Shown piece after piece: positions 1-7,835 of a stretch of DNA of 64,000 bases (its first letter is position 1; each line of letters starts with the position of its first letter). The stretch comes from Streptomyces griseoincarnatus (GTDB lineage Bacteria; Actinomycetota; Actinomycetes; Streptomycetales; Streptomycetaceae). Position numbers and translations under genes: made by a program. Under the pieces are notes generated by a model. That model was not told where the DNA came from. It worked only from the letters and a program-made list of their open reading frames with translations, and ran no database searches. The stretch is taken from positions 62,001-126,000 of the forward strand of contig BMTH01000012.1 of the NCBI GenBank assembly GCA_014649575.1, in the 5' to 3' direction.

Positions 1-1
1 C

Positions 2-202
2 GTCACGTGCGTGGGGATGGGGGCGACCCCGCTCGGTTCGCTGCTCGGCGGGCTGCTCGCGGAGGTGTGGGGGACGCGCCCGGCGCTGGCGGTGGCGGCC
101 GTGGGGATGCTGGTGTCGCCGGTGGTGATGGCGGTGTCGCCGCTCGGCCGGCTGGGGCGGGTGCTGCCCCCGGGGAGCGGTGGCTCAGGCGGCGGCCAGT
201 GA
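2..202 (+). CDS. MFS transporter, C-terminal end (cut by window start)
   Basis: The frame is open from the first bases and stops at TGA 200-202. The 66 visible residues hold a Gly/Leu/Ala/Val-rich membrane segment with a GSLLGG turn followed by AEVWGTRPAL, and then a short Gly/Ser/Pro-rich tail. This is how the last helices of a 12-helix major facilitator look, so the rest of the gene lies upstream of the window. The substrate cannot be told. The call rests on hydropathy and the short motif only. Confidence 0.6.
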   Translation, partial: VTCVGMGATPLGSLLGGLLAEVWGTRPALAVAAVGMLVSPVVMAVSPLGRLGRVLPPGSGGSGGGQ

Positions 203-466
203 GGCGGGCGCCGGGCGTACGGGGAGGGACGGCCGGGGCGTGCGGGGGTGGCGCAGGCCGGCCCGGACGACCTTCCCGCCGGAGCCAGGACGGACGCCCC
301 ACCGGTGGCAAGGTTCGGCGACGAGGCTGAGGCCCCGTCCGCCCTCGTCCGTGGTGTGCGCGCGGCGCGGGCGCGGTGTGAGGGCGCCCCCGCCGTCGCG
401 GACCTCGTCGGTGGGCTCCCGCCCCCTCAGCGGTACGTGACCGGACCGGACCCCGCCGCGACACAC
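185..466 (-). pseudogene. Relic of an ATP-binding (HATPase_c, RsbW-like) regulatory protein
   Basis: The minus-strand frame ends at 185 and carries DEGGRGLSLVAE followed by a CHRWGVRPGSGGKVV stretch. That is the G2 ATP-lid box and last strand typical of Streptomyces anti-sigma/serine-kinase ATP-binding proteins. The N-box and the N-terminal half of the roughly 130-residue domain are not seen. The Leu and Trp expected at family positions are changed (AEPC, VVRAGL), and the end runs into the 3' end of the MFS gene. I read it as a decayed C-terminal fragment, not a working kinase. Confidence 0.45.
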
Positions 467-507
467 GGGTCGGCAAGGTCACGTGCGGGTCGAGCGGGGA
501 GGGCGCC

Positions 508-654
508 GTGCAGCTGCGGGATGTCGTGCCGGACGACGTGGACGCGTACGCCCGTATGCGGTGCGATCCGGCGATGACGGCGGATCTGGGCGGTCCGCTC
601 CCGCGGGAGGGCATGGAGGGGAGGGCCCGGGCGGCCCTTGCGGGCGTCCGCTAG
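508..654 (+). pseudogene. Truncated GNAT N-acetyltransferase (first ~48 residues)
   Basis: Reading from GTG 508 gives LRDVVPDDVDAYARMRCDP and then DLGGPLPREGMEGRARAAL, ending at TAG 652-654. This matches the N-terminal strand/helix of Streptomyces GNAT acetyltransferases. The acetyl-CoA-binding R/Q-x-x-G-x-G/A loop and everything after it are missing, because the frame closes after 48 codons of a family that is normally about 160-180 residues. It is most likely a deletion relic. A short expressed peptide cannot be excluded but has no support. Confidence 0.55.
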
Positions 655-786
655 GTCACCGGTCCGTGCACTGGTGACCGGCCGGGCGGCCCGGTGAGGA
701 CAGCGGCGGAAATCGGGAGTACTCAGACCGGCGGGACGGGGCATTCGGTAGGCGCCGAGTCCGCTCAACGTAAGGAGTGCAGTCCC

Positions 787-1278
787 ATGCCCGAGACATC
801 CGACGTCGTCGAGCTCATCCTCCAGGACCACCGCCGCATGGAGGATCTGTTCCGCCGGATGCGCAGTGTCGAGGACGACCGGGGCGCCGCGCTGCGCGAG
901 TTCTCGGACCTGCTGATCGCGCACGCGCTGGCCGAGGAGTCGAAGGTCTACCCCGCGCTGAAGCGGTACAAGAACATCGAGGACGACGAGGTAGAGCACG
1001 GCGAGGAGGAACACGACGAGGGCAACGAGGCCCTGCTGGCGCTGCTGGAGGTGGAGGAGATCGGCGGCGACGAGTGGGACGAGAAGCTGGAGGAGCTCGT
1101 CGAGGCCGTCACGCACCACGCCGACGAGGAGGAGCGCACGATCCTCAACGGCGCCCGGGAGAACGTCGCCATGGACCGGCGTGAGGAGCTGGGCAAGGCG
1201 TTCTGGGAGGAGCGGGAGCGGCAGCTGAAGTCCGGCTGCGGTTCGGTGGACAACGTCCGCAAGATCGTCGAGTCCTGA
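787..1278 (+). CDS. Hemerythrin domain-containing protein
   Basis: A 163-residue protein with an HHE cation-binding four-helix bundle over about residues 5-125. Likely di-iron ligands are His15, His46, Glu50/51, His71 or His76, His110/His111 and Glu115. Such proteins bind O2, NO or peroxide at a non-haem di-iron site and are usually cytoplasmic; the exact role here is unknown. ATG 787 is chosen because AAGGAG lies at 771-776. An upstream in-frame start at 694 would add a tail unlike the family. A strong shared terminator separates it from the convergent SRPBCC gene. A second hemerythrin is at 14184. Confidence 0.85.
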   Translation: MPETSDVVELILQDHRRMEDLFRRMRSVEDDRGAALREFSDLLIAHALAEESKVYPALKRYKNIEDDEVEHGEEEHDEGNEALLALLEVEEIGGDEWDEKLEELVEAVTHHADEEERTILNGARENVAMDRREELGKAFWEERERQLKSGCGSVDNVRKIVES

Positions 1279-1310
1279 CGCTCGTCCGTCACGCGTCCGG
1301 CCGCACGCCA

Positions 1311-1358
1311 CACGAAAGGCCGGCCCTCCCGCGTCCGCGGGGAGGGCCGGCCTTCGTG
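1311..1358. terminator. Bidirectional intrinsic-type terminator
   Basis: Near-perfect inverted repeat: AAGGCCGGCCCTCCC at 1316-1330 pairs with 1340-1354 around a 9-nt loop. It lies between the convergent hemerythrin and SRPBCC genes, so it can end both transcripts. As is usual in Streptomyces, there is no clear U tract. Confidence 0.75.
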
Positions 1359-1367
1359 CGTTCCGTG

Positions 1368-1841
1368 TCAGTGGCCGGCGGCCGGGTCCTCCGGGCGGAT
1401 ACGGCCGTGCCAGCCGCCCCCGCTGCCGCCGTTCTCGACGTACTCCTTGAAGCGGTGCAGGTCCCCCTTGACCCGGCGGTCGATGACGCCCACGGCGTCC
1501 GCGCCCTTCTCGGCCATGCCGGTCGGCTCGACGTCCATGGTGAGTTCCACGCGGGTGTGGGTGTCGTCCAGCGGCTCGAACCGCACCGAACCGCGCTGCT
1601 GCGTCTCACCACCGACGGTCCGCCAGGTGACCCGGTCGTCGACGAGCTGGTCCACGATCTCGGTGTCGAACTCGCGCTTCACACCGGCGATCTTGGTGGT
1701 CCAGTGGTTGTGCCGGTCGTCGAGCTGCGTCACCTCCTCGACGCCCTCCATGAAGCGCGGGAACTCCTCGAACTGCGTCCACTGGTCGTAGGCCCGGCGG
1801 ACGGGGACGTTCACGTCGACCGTTTCCTTGACCGTGCTCAT
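1368..1841 (-). CDS. SRPBCC family (polyketide cyclase/dehydrase-like) protein
   Basis: A 157-residue START/Bet v1-like protein. The N-terminal strand reaches YDQWTQFEEFPRFMEG, the signature of coenzyme Q-binding COQ10/cyclase-like proteins, followed by alternating strands and a C-terminal helix (KGDLHRFKEYVE). The fold makes a hydrophobic ligand cavity; no ligand can be inferred. ATG 1841 is preceded by AGGAGG, which fixes the start, and the longer open frame upstream is not coding. It is convergent with a hemerythrin gene. The paralogue at 13392 shares the QWTQF..FPRFM motif and also sits near a hemerythrin gene. Confidence 0.85.
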   Translation of the reverse strand: MSTVKETVDVNVPVRRAYDQWTQFEEFPRFMEGVEEVTQLDDRHNHWTTKIAGVKREFDTEIVDQLVDDRVTWRTVGGETQQRGSVRFEPLDDTHTRVELTMDVEPTGMAEKGADAVGVIDRRVKGDLHRFKEYVENGGSGGGWHGRIRPEDPAAGH

Positions 1842-1962
1842 GGATCCTCCTGCGTTCTGTGCGGTAAGGGCCGGCGTGCCGGGCACGTCGGCCTCCTGTA
1901 CGGGTCGTCGGGACGGCGGGTACCCGGCAGACCGCACCTGAAAGGTCCGAGTCGAAGTCGGC

Positions 1963-2784
1963 TCAATCCCCGGGGAGTGCGTCGAGTACGTCGGCGGCCA
2001 GCCGGTCGGCGTCGTCGAGCGCGGCCGTGAGGCGGTCCGGGGCCGCGTCGAGCGTGCCGAACAGGGCGTGGGCGCGGGCGGTGAAGCCGGCCGGGGCGGC
2101 GGGGAGGGCGCCCGCCGAGCGGACCGCGTCCTTCTCGTTGAGCACCCAGGCTCCGGCGTCGGCGTGCAGGGCGTGCACGAGGAGCCCGACCGCGCGGTGG
2201 AGGCAGCCCGCGACATGGAACGCGTCGCCGCGCGGGACGCCCTTGCGGGCGACGGACAGCGTGAACGGCGTCTCCCACCGCGCCTGTTCCACGAGGGAGT
2301 CGCGCAGCGGTCGGGGATACCCCGAGCGGATCTCGTCCCGCAGGGCGGTCAGTTCGCCGGTGGGGTCGGCGAGGACGTGGGCGAGGGCCACCTCACCGGC
2401 GTACGTGTGGGAGGAGAAACCGTAGGGGTGGCCGGGCTGGAGGCCTGTCTCGACGTGTCCGGACCGGCACTGCCGCCAGACGCGGCGGACGCGGTCCAGG
2501 TCGCGGTAGATCCAGTCGACGGGGGTTCCGTCGACGGTCAGCCAGGCGCCGCCGTCCACCCAGGGGCCCCAGCCGCCCGGCTCGGTCACCTCCGCCGTGG
2601 GTCCGGACAGCTCGGCGGCCAGGCGGCGCAGGGCGGCTGTGTCGAGCGGGGCCCGGTAGTACAGGCCCAGGTCGACGTCCGAGTCGGGGCGGTGCGTGCC
2701 GCGGGCGCGGCTGCCGCCGAGGGCGACCGCGACGACTCCGTCGACCTGGTGCAGGCGGTGTGCTATGCGGGTGAGGGCGTCCAT
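1963..2784 (-). CDS. Nucleotidyltransferase domain-containing protein
   Basis: A 273-residue protein. Residues 20-40 contain GGSRARGTHRPDSDVDLG, the GS-x10-DxD active-site signature of DNA polymerase beta-type nucleotidyltransferases, with metal-binding Asp36 and Asp38 after the Gly-Ser turn. Members transfer a nucleotide to small molecules, proteins or tRNA; the acceptor is unknown. The helical C-terminal half fits the minimal-NTase/DUF4037-like group in Streptomyces rather than a known antibiotic adenylyltransferase. There are 121 bp between its stop and the SRPBCC start, so the two may be co-transcribed. Confidence 0.75.
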   Translation of the reverse strand: MDALTRIAHRLHQVDGVVAVALGGSRARGTHRPDSDVDLGLYYRAPLDTAALRRLAAELSGPTAEVTEPGGWGPWVDGGAWLTVDGTPVDWIYRDLDRVRRVWRQCRSGHVETGLQPGHPYGFSSHTYAGEVALAHVLADPTGELTALRDEIRSGYPRPLRDSLVEQARWETPFTLSVARKGVPRGDAFHVAGCLHRAVGLLVHALHADAGAWVLNEKDAVRSAGALPAAPAGFTARAHALFGTLDAAPDRLTAALDDADRLAADVLDALPGD

Positions 2785-2859
2785 CGGGTCGAGTGTGCCG
2801 AACGGGGCGGGGGGCTGCGACCGCGTTTCCGTTCCGGCACGGCCGTCGGTGACCTCGCG

Positions 2860-3385
2860 TCAGCGGCCCCAGGTGTCGGCCACCTCGGTGACGACCCGGA
2901 GGGCCTGCTCGTACCCGCACGTGCCGCGGCCGGTCCGCGTGCGGTGTCGGCCATGGTGCGGCCCATCGCGCGGCGGGCGTCCTCGTCCGGGCTCAGCAGG
3001 GTGACGCGCGCGCCGTCCTCGGTGAGCCGCGCGGCCTGGTCGGCTGCGCTCGGGTGCGGCCCCACCCCCCGCGGGATCGGCACGATGGCCAGCACCCGCC
3101 GACTGCCGTGCGCGAGCTGGAGGTTGGCGGTGGAGCGACTGCCCCCATCATCCAGCGCCGGCCCGCGACGGTGACCGGCGGCCAGACGACGGGGACGGCG
3201 CAACTGGCCGCTACCGCTTCGAGCAGCTTCACCCCGGAGCGCGCGTCGAACGCCTCCACCTCCCCGGCCCGGGCCTCGACGGCCGTGACACGCAGCTCGC
3301 GCTCCGGCCAGTCGCGCGCCTCGCCGAGGAGCCGGCCGACCGTGTCGAGCACGCCACCAGCGAGCCGGGGAGCACTCCCCGTTAG
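2860..3385 (-). pseudogene. Patatin-like phospholipase relic (5' lost, two frameshifts)
   Basis: Three minus-strand frames join into one family-like C-terminal half. DWPERELRVTAVEARAGEVE and SGVKLLEAVAASCAVP are in the first. After a 1-nt shift near 3143-3152, DDGGSRSTANLQLAHG carries the patatin catalytic-Asp DGG box. A second shift near 2923 restores YEQALRVVTEVADTWGR before TGA 2860. The N-terminal GxGxxG oxyanion loop and the GxSxG nucleophile are absent, because the frame upstream runs straight into the stop of the serine hydrolase gene. No active enzyme can be made. Confidence 0.7.
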
Positions 3386-3401
3386 GGCCGCACGGGATGC
3401 C

Positions 3402-4559
3402 TTACTCGCAGAACGCCGTGTCGACGGCGTCCATCACCGCCAGCGCCGCCTTCTCCTCGTCGCCGCCGAACGTCCCCGGCAGCGCGGTCACGGCCAGACC
3501 GACGGAGCGGCCGTCGTCCGTGGCGCCTCCGCGCGTCTCATAGCCGTCGATGTCACCGCCGTGCCCCCAGTACACGCCGCCGCAGCTCAGCGGGACGCTG
3601 ACGACGCCCAGTCCGTACCGCCAGCCCGGCAGCACGGGGGCGGCGACCGTCCTGCGCATCTCCGCCAGCTGCTCGGGCGGCAGGAGTTCGCCGTCGAGCA
3701 GGGCGCGGGTGAAGCGGGCGAGGTCGCTCGGGGTGGAGATCAGCTGTCCGGCCGCGCCGCCCCAGGAGGGGTCCATCTCGGTCGCGTCGACCACGCGGTC
3801 GCCGTCGAGGCGCGCGAGGGCGTAGCCGTGCGGGTGCGGTCTGCGGATGCCCTGGTCGCCGGGCTGGGGCCAGTAGGTGTGGCGCAGACGCGCCTTGTCG
3901 ATGACGCGCTCGGTGATCTCCTCCTGCACGGGGCGTCCCGTGACCCGCTCGACGATCAGTCCGGCGATCAGGTAATTGGTGTTGCTGTACTCCCACTTGG
4001 CGCCTGGGGCGAACTTGGCCGGGTGGGCCAGCGCGGCGGCGAGCAGGTCGTGCGGGTGGAAGAAGCGGTGCTGGATCTTCTCGAAGTCCTCCAGGCCTAT
4101 GTGCTCGGTGTAGTTGGGCAGTCCGCTGGTGTGCTGGAGCAGGTGCCGGACGGTGATCTCCCGGGCGTCTACGCCCTTGCCGCGCACCAGTCCGGGGAGG
4201 TACCGCTCGACGGGCGCGTCCAGGTGGACCTTGCCCTCGGCGACCAGTTGCAGCACCACGACGGCGGTGAAGGTCTTGGTGTTGCTCCCCGCGCGGACCT
4301 GGCCGTCGCGCGGGACCGGCGCCTTGCGGCCGAGCCGCGAGGAGCCCGCGACCAGCGAGGTGGTGCGGCCGTCCTTGCTGGTCCAGGCGAGCGCGGCGGG
4401 GAACTTCTCCTCCGTCACCAGCCGGTCGAGGCTCTGCTGGAGAGGCGAGCGCGGGGGCGGGTCCGCCTGTGCGGCGCCCGTGACCGTCGTGCTGAACAGG
4501 CCCGCGGCCGCAACGACGAGCAGACTTCCGCGCAGGATGGACTTCTTTTTCCGTGGCAC
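3402..4559 (-). CDS. Secreted serine hydrolase (class C beta-lactamase/DD-peptidase fold)
   Basis: A 385-residue protein with a Sec-type signal peptide: PRKKK, a hydrophobic core, then a cut near AAQADPP. The penicillin-binding fold follows. SNTK is the SxxK nucleophile motif (residues about 88-91), YSNTN is the YxN motif, and HGGDIDG near the C-terminus replaces KTG, as in D-aminopeptidase/esterase-type serine hydrolases. It acts outside the cell on peptidoglycan peptides, beta-lactams or esters; which one is unclear. GTG 4559 is chosen because AAGGAG sits 5 nt upstream. Confidence 0.8.
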   Translation of the reverse strand: MPRKKKSILRGSLLVVAAAGLFSTTVTGAAQADPPPRSPLQQSLDRLVTEEKFPAALAWTSKDGRTTSLVAGSSRLGRKAPVPRDGQVRAGSNTKTFTAVVVLQLVAEGKVHLDAPVERYLPGLVRGKGVDAREITVRHLLQHTSGLPNYTEHIGLEDFEKIQHRFFHPHDLLAAALAHPAKFAPGAKWEYSNTNYLIAGLIVERVTGRPVQEEITERVIDKARLRHTYWPQPGDQGIRRPHPHGYALARLDGDRVVDATEMDPSWGGAAGQLISTPSDLARFTRALLDGELLPPEQLAEMRRTVAAPVLPGWRYGLGVVSVPLSCGGVYWGHGGDIDGYETRGGATDDGRSVGLAVTALPGTFGGDEEKAALAVMDAVDTAFCE

Positions 4560-4684
4560 CGGCACTCCTTCTCCGTGGGTCGGCACCGGAAACGATGCCG
4601 GTTCCGGCCCCGGGGAGTCAGTCAGGCAAGCCCCCGAATCGCGGTACCCCCAGCGCTACCTGGCGCGGCCGCGCGAGCGCCGGC

Positions 4685-4935
4685 TCAGCGCTCCAGCAGC
4701 CCACGGTCCAGGGTGGCGTGGTGGAAGGGGTGGAGGGCGCTCTTGCCGATGCCGGGCTGCCCGCGGACGACCAGGAGTCCGCCGAGGACGACCGGGAGTC
4801 CACGCCAGGAGTCCGCCGAGGACGACGAGCCGAGGACGACCGGGAGCCCACCGCGGCCGTTCGCGGCGTCCGCGAGCAGACCGGCGACGGTCCGTCACTC
4901 GCGCTCGCGCCCGGCCAGGGCGGTGTGCGCACGCC
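4685..4935 (-). pseudogene. Relic of a large LuxR-type (STAND/AAA) ATPase regulator, Walker A end
   Basis: The minus-strand frame ending at 4685 reads GRERE, an in-frame stop at 4895-4897 where family members have Leu, then RTVAGLLADAANGRGG, two LPVVLG repeats and GQPGIGKSAL, a Walker A P-loop. It closes 18 residues later. LuxR-family LAL regulators begin this way and are about 900 residues long, so only the first ~75 codons survive. The P-loop approach has been expanded by an internal tandem duplication. It lies upstream of the serine hydrolase and downstream of the XRE gene. Confidence 0.55.
4771..4846. repeat. Short imperfect tandem repeat inside the LuxR relic
   Basis: A 22-bp block (CCAGGAGTCCGCCGAGGACG plus AC) at 4771-4792 recurs exactly at 4805-4826. 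An overlapping 18-bp block at 4781-4798 recurs at 4829-4846. On the minus strand the repeats encode the duplicated LPVVLG strand before the Walker A motif. The pattern suggests slippage in a gene no longer under selection. Unit lengths differ (34 and 48 bp), so it is not a CRISPR. Confidence 0.7.
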
Positions 4936-4979
4936 GCCGCTTCTTGGGACGTCCAGGATGCGAGCCGGGCCGGGGGCCG

Positions 4980-5876
4980 TCAGGGGCGCCCGGGGCGCTG
5001 CTCCTGAGGGCCGGTCCCGGCAGGCGGGTCCGCGAGGGTCCAGCCGGCCAGCAGGTCCAGGGCCCGCCGCGACGGCGAACCCGCCTCGCAGGTGTAGACG
5101 AAGAGGGTGGTGTCGGGGTCCCCCGGCAGGGTGAGGGTCTCGTACGCGACGGTCAGGTCGCCGACGAGGGGGTGGCGCAGTCGCTTGGAGCCGTGGGTGC
5201 GCTGGTGGACCCGGTGCTGTTCCCACCAGCGGTCGAAGTCGGCGCTGCGCTCGCGCAGTTCGGCGATCAGCTCGGTGGTCGCGCGGTCGTGGGGGTCGCG
5301 GCCGACCTCGAGGCGCAGGCTCTCCACGGCGGTGCGGGCCTGGTCCTCCCAGTCGGTGAACAGGTCGCGGGCCGCCTCGTCGAGGAACATCCAGCGCGCG
5401 TAGTTGCGCTCCGGGCGCGGCTTGCGTTCGAAGTCGGCGAAGAGGGCGCGCGCCATGCGGTTGGCGGCGAGGATGTCGGTGCGCCGGCCGAGGACCAGCG
5501 CGGGCTCGCCGTCGAGCGCGTCGATCAGCTGGTGCAGTCCGGGGCGCAGACGCTGCACGGCGGGCGGACGCCGGGAGCCGCGCGCGGAGGGCGCGGTGAG
5601 GCCGAAGAGGTCCTGGAGATGGGCCCGGCCGGCCTCGTCGAGGTCGAGGGCGCGTCCGAGGGCTTCGACGACGGCGGGCGACGGGGTGATCCGGCGGCCC
5701 TGCTCGAGCCGGGTGTAGTAGTCGGTGGACACCCCGGCGAGCAGGGCGACCTCCTCGCGGCGCAGGCCCGGCACACGGCGGGCCCTGCTGTCCGGGGGGA
5801 GGCCGGCTCGCGAGGGGTCGACCTGCGCCCGCGCCCTGCGCAGGAAGTCGGCCAGTTCACGGTTCGTCTCAGCCAC
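4980..5876 (-). CDS. XRE/MmyB-like helix-turn-helix transcriptional regulator
   Basis: A 298-residue protein with an N-terminal XRE DNA-binding domain: LRREEVALLAGVSTDYYTRL, then EQGRRITPSPAVV. The C-terminal MmyB-like ligand-binding domain is marked by DILAANRMARALFADF and by a RHPLVGDLTVAYETL segment. GTG 5876 is preceded by GGAGG only 2 nt away, so an alternative start a few codons off is possible. It is divergent from the SDR gene at 6052 with a 175-bp gap. In this family the regulator commonly controls the divergent SDR, probably in response to a fatty-acid-like ligand; that is inference from family and layout. Confidence 0.85.
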   Translation of the reverse strand: MAETNRELADFLRRARAQVDPSRAGLPPDSRARRVPGLRREEVALLAGVSTDYYTRLEQGRRITPSPAVVEALGRALDLDEAGRAHLQDLFGLTAPSARGSRRPPAVQRLRPGLHQLIDALDGEPALVLGRRTDILAANRMARALFADFERKPRPERNYARWMFLDEAARDLFTDWEDQARTAVESLRLEVGRDPHDRATTELIAELRERSADFDRWWEQHRVHQRTHGSKRLRHPLVGDLTVAYETLTLPGDPDTTLFVYTCEAGSPSRRALDLLAGWTLADPPAGTGPQEQRPGRP

Positions 5877-6051
5877 GTCCTCCAGTGTGGCCCACCGGGG
5901 TCCGCGCCACCTGGCCCTCCGCGTCCTAGGTTGCCGCGTCCGGGCCCGCACGGGGCCCGACAGGGCGGCCCACGGGGCGGATCCGCGGCCCACTCTGGAG
6001 TCACGGCCGCGAAAAGCGGATCCGGACCCCTCCCGACAAGGACTGAGCCTC

Positions 6052-6915
6052 ATGGCCTATCCCACCGACCGTCCCGCCACCTGGTTCGTCACCGGCACCT
6101 CCCGTGGGCTGGGACGGGACCTGGTCCGGCAGTTGCTGGAGCGCGGCGACGCGGTCACCGCCACCACCCGGTCCACCGAGCGGCTGCTGGCCGCCCTCGG
6201 TGACGGCGTCGACACCTCCCGGCTGCTGCCCCTCACCGTCGACCTGCGTGACGAGGAGCAGGTGGCGGCCGCCGTGCGGAAGACCACCGAGCGCTTCGGC
6301 GGCCTGGACGTCGTCGTCAACAACGCCGGCTACGGCTACCTCGCCGCCGTCGAGGAGACCGGCGGCCGGGACGTGCGCGACATGCTCGACGTGCAGGTCG
6401 TCGGCGTGTGGAACGTGCTGCGCGCCGCCCTTCCGGTGCTCCGCGCGCAGCGGTCGGGGCACATCGTCAACGTCTCGTCCGTCCTCGGTCTGACGGCCGT
6501 GCCCGGCTGGGCGCTGTACTGCGCGGGCAAGTTCGCCCTGGAAGGGCTCAGCGAGGCCCTCGCCGCGGAGGTCGCCGACTTCGGCATCGACGTGACGATC
6601 GTCGAACCGGGCTACTTCCGCACGGACTTCCTCACCCGTGACTCCCTGGCCCTGCCGGAGACCACGACCGGGCACTACCCGGCGATCCGCGAGATGGTCG
6701 CCCAGCACCTGGAGCTCCAGGGCAAGCAGCTCGGCGACCCGGTGAAGGGCGCGGCCGCCGTGATCGACCGTGTCGTCACCGGCGAGGGCCCGCTGCGCCA
6801 GCTGCTGGGCAGCGACTCGCACGCCTACGCCACCGCCAAGGTGCGGGCCCTCCAGGACAATCTGGACGCCGTGGCCGCGACGGCACCGGCGACGGACCAC
6901 CCCGCCGCCGCGTGA
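6052..6915 (+). CDS. SDR family NAD(P)-dependent oxidoreductase
   Basis: A 287-residue classical short-chain dehydrogenase. The cofactor loop TGTSRGLG is at residues 14-21, NNAG at 90-93, the catalytic Ser at 142/143, and Tyr156-x3-Lys160 (YCAGK). The Arg18/Arg22-type loop suggests NADP(H). It is longer than the 250-residue core, with an extra C-terminal helix as in the SDR group often encoded divergently from XRE/MmyB regulators. The substrate is unknown. ATG 6052 is chosen; only a weak Shine-Dalgarno (ACAAGGA) is visible upstream. A strong hairpin follows the stop. Confidence 0.85.
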   Translation: MAYPTDRPATWFVTGTSRGLGRDLVRQLLERGDAVTATTRSTERLLAALGDGVDTSRLLPLTVDLRDEEQVAAAVRKTTERFGGLDVVVNNAGYGYLAAVEETGGRDVRDMLDVQVVGVWNVLRAALPVLRAQRSGHIVNVSSVLGLTAVPGWALYCAGKFALEGLSEALAAEVADFGIDVTIVEPGYFRTDFLTRDSLALPETTTGHYPAIREMVAQHLELQGKQLGDPVKGAAAVIDRVVTGEGPLRQLLGSDSHAYATAKVRALQDNLDAVAATAPATDHPAAA

Positions 6916-6925
6916 ACCCCTCGAG

Positions 6926-6963
6926 ACGGGGCGGGTCCGCCGGCTGCGACGGACCCGCCCCGT
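6926..6963. terminator. Bidirectional hairpin terminator
   Basis: ACGGGGCGGGTCCG at 6926-6939 pairs perfectly with 6950-6963 across a 10-nt loop. It lies between two convergent SDR genes and can serve both. Confidence 0.75.
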
Positions 6964-6990
6964 TCGTACGCGCCCGATCGGGCCGCGGGG

Positions 6991-7740
6991 TCAGATCTGG
7001 TTCACGCCGCCGTCGACGTACAGGCTGGAGCCGGTGACGAAGCTGCTCTGGTCCGAGGCGAGGAAGACCACCGCGGCGGCGATCTCCTCCGGGCCGGCGA
7101 GCCTGCCCAGCGGCACCTGGGCGGCGAGGATCCGCCGGAATTGGGCGGCCGCCTCCTCGTCCGTGGCCAGCCCCGACAGCCCTGGCGTGTCGGTCGGCCC
7201 CGGCGTGACCGTGTTGACGCGGATGCCGCGGCCCTTCAGCTCGTTGGCCCAGGTGCGGGCGAAGGAGCGGACGGCCGCCTTGGAGGCCGCGTAGACGCCG
7301 AACGCCTCGGCTCCGACGTCGGCGTTGGTGGAGCCGTTGAGGATCACGGAGGCGCCGTCGTTGAGCAGCGGCAGCGCCTTCTGGACGGTGAACAGCGTGC
7401 CGCGCACGTTGATGCCGAAGAGCCGGTCGAAGTGTTCCTCGGTGATCTGGGCGAGCGACGCGAACTCGGCGACGGCGGCGTTGGCGAACAGGACGTCCAG
7501 GCCCTGTCCCCGGCCGGCGATCGCCTCGTACAGCCGGTCGAGGTCCGCCGGATCGGCGATGTCCCCCACGATGCCGGTGGCGGCGGGGCCGATCGCCTCG
7601 ACCGCCGCGTCGAGTTCGGTCTTGCGTCGGCCGGTGACGAAGACGTGTGCGCCCTCGGCCGCCAGCCGGGTGGCGGTGGCCAGTCCGATGCCGCCCGCGC
7701 CGCCGGTGACGAGCGCGGTCCTGTCCTGGAGCAGTCCCAT
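6991..7740 (-). CDS. SDR family oxidoreductase (TetR-paired)
   Basis: A 249-residue classical SDR of standard length. The loop TGGAGGIG is at residues 12-19, followed by NAAVAEF and the YAASK catalytic Tyr/Lys pair, and it ends with SSLYVDGGVNQI, the usual SDR C-terminus. ATG 7740 lies at the start of the family homology; GGGAAGGGAA upstream can act as the ribosome site. It is divergent from a TetR gene over a 95-bp region holding a 26-bp palindrome, so TetR control is likely. The substrate (sugar, steroid or quinone-like) is not deducible. Confidence 0.85.
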   Translation of the reverse strand: MGLLQDRTALVTGGAGGIGLATATRLAAEGAHVFVTGRRKTELDAAVEAIGPAATGIVGDIADPADLDRLYEAIAGRGQGLDVLFANAAVAEFASLAQITEEHFDRLFGINVRGTLFTVQKALPLLNDGASVILNGSTNADVGAEAFGVYAASKAAVRSFARTWANELKGRGIRVNTVTPGPTDTPGLSGLATDEEAAAQFRRILAAQVPLGRLAGPEEIAAAVVFLASDQSSFVTGSSLYVDGGVNQI

Positions 7741-7835
7741 GCGAAGGTTCCCTTCCCCACTTCCGCATCGATCGATGCGGAAGTCGAACGGTAACACTTC
7801 TGAAGTGATCGATGCGAAAGAGGTAGGCTGCGGGG
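7741..7835. promoter_or_regulatory. Divergent SDR/TetR promoter region with palindromic operators
   Basis: Positions 7759-7784 form a perfect 26-bp palindrome centred on ATCGAT (arms ACTTCCGCATCGA). A second site, CACTTCTGAAGTG at 7796-7808, is followed by GATCGATGCG, a copy of half of the first site. TAGGCT at 7824-7829 is a good -10 placed 6 nt before GTG 7836, so the TetR gene is probably leaderless and the second site covers its -35. Binding of the TetR product to both sites is inferred. Confidence 0.65.

Noticed and set aside
4771..4846. Possible CRISPR-like repeats
   Set aside because: Only two copies of each block, with unequal spacing and no spacers. The blocks translate as a duplicated protein strand in the LuxR relic.
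3054..6203. A 1049-codon plus-strand open frame
   Set aside because: It runs antisense through the patatin relic, serine hydrolase, LuxR relic and XRE genes, whose frames carry family motifs; this frame is Arg/Gly/Ala/Val-rich with no motif. A GC-bias shadow.
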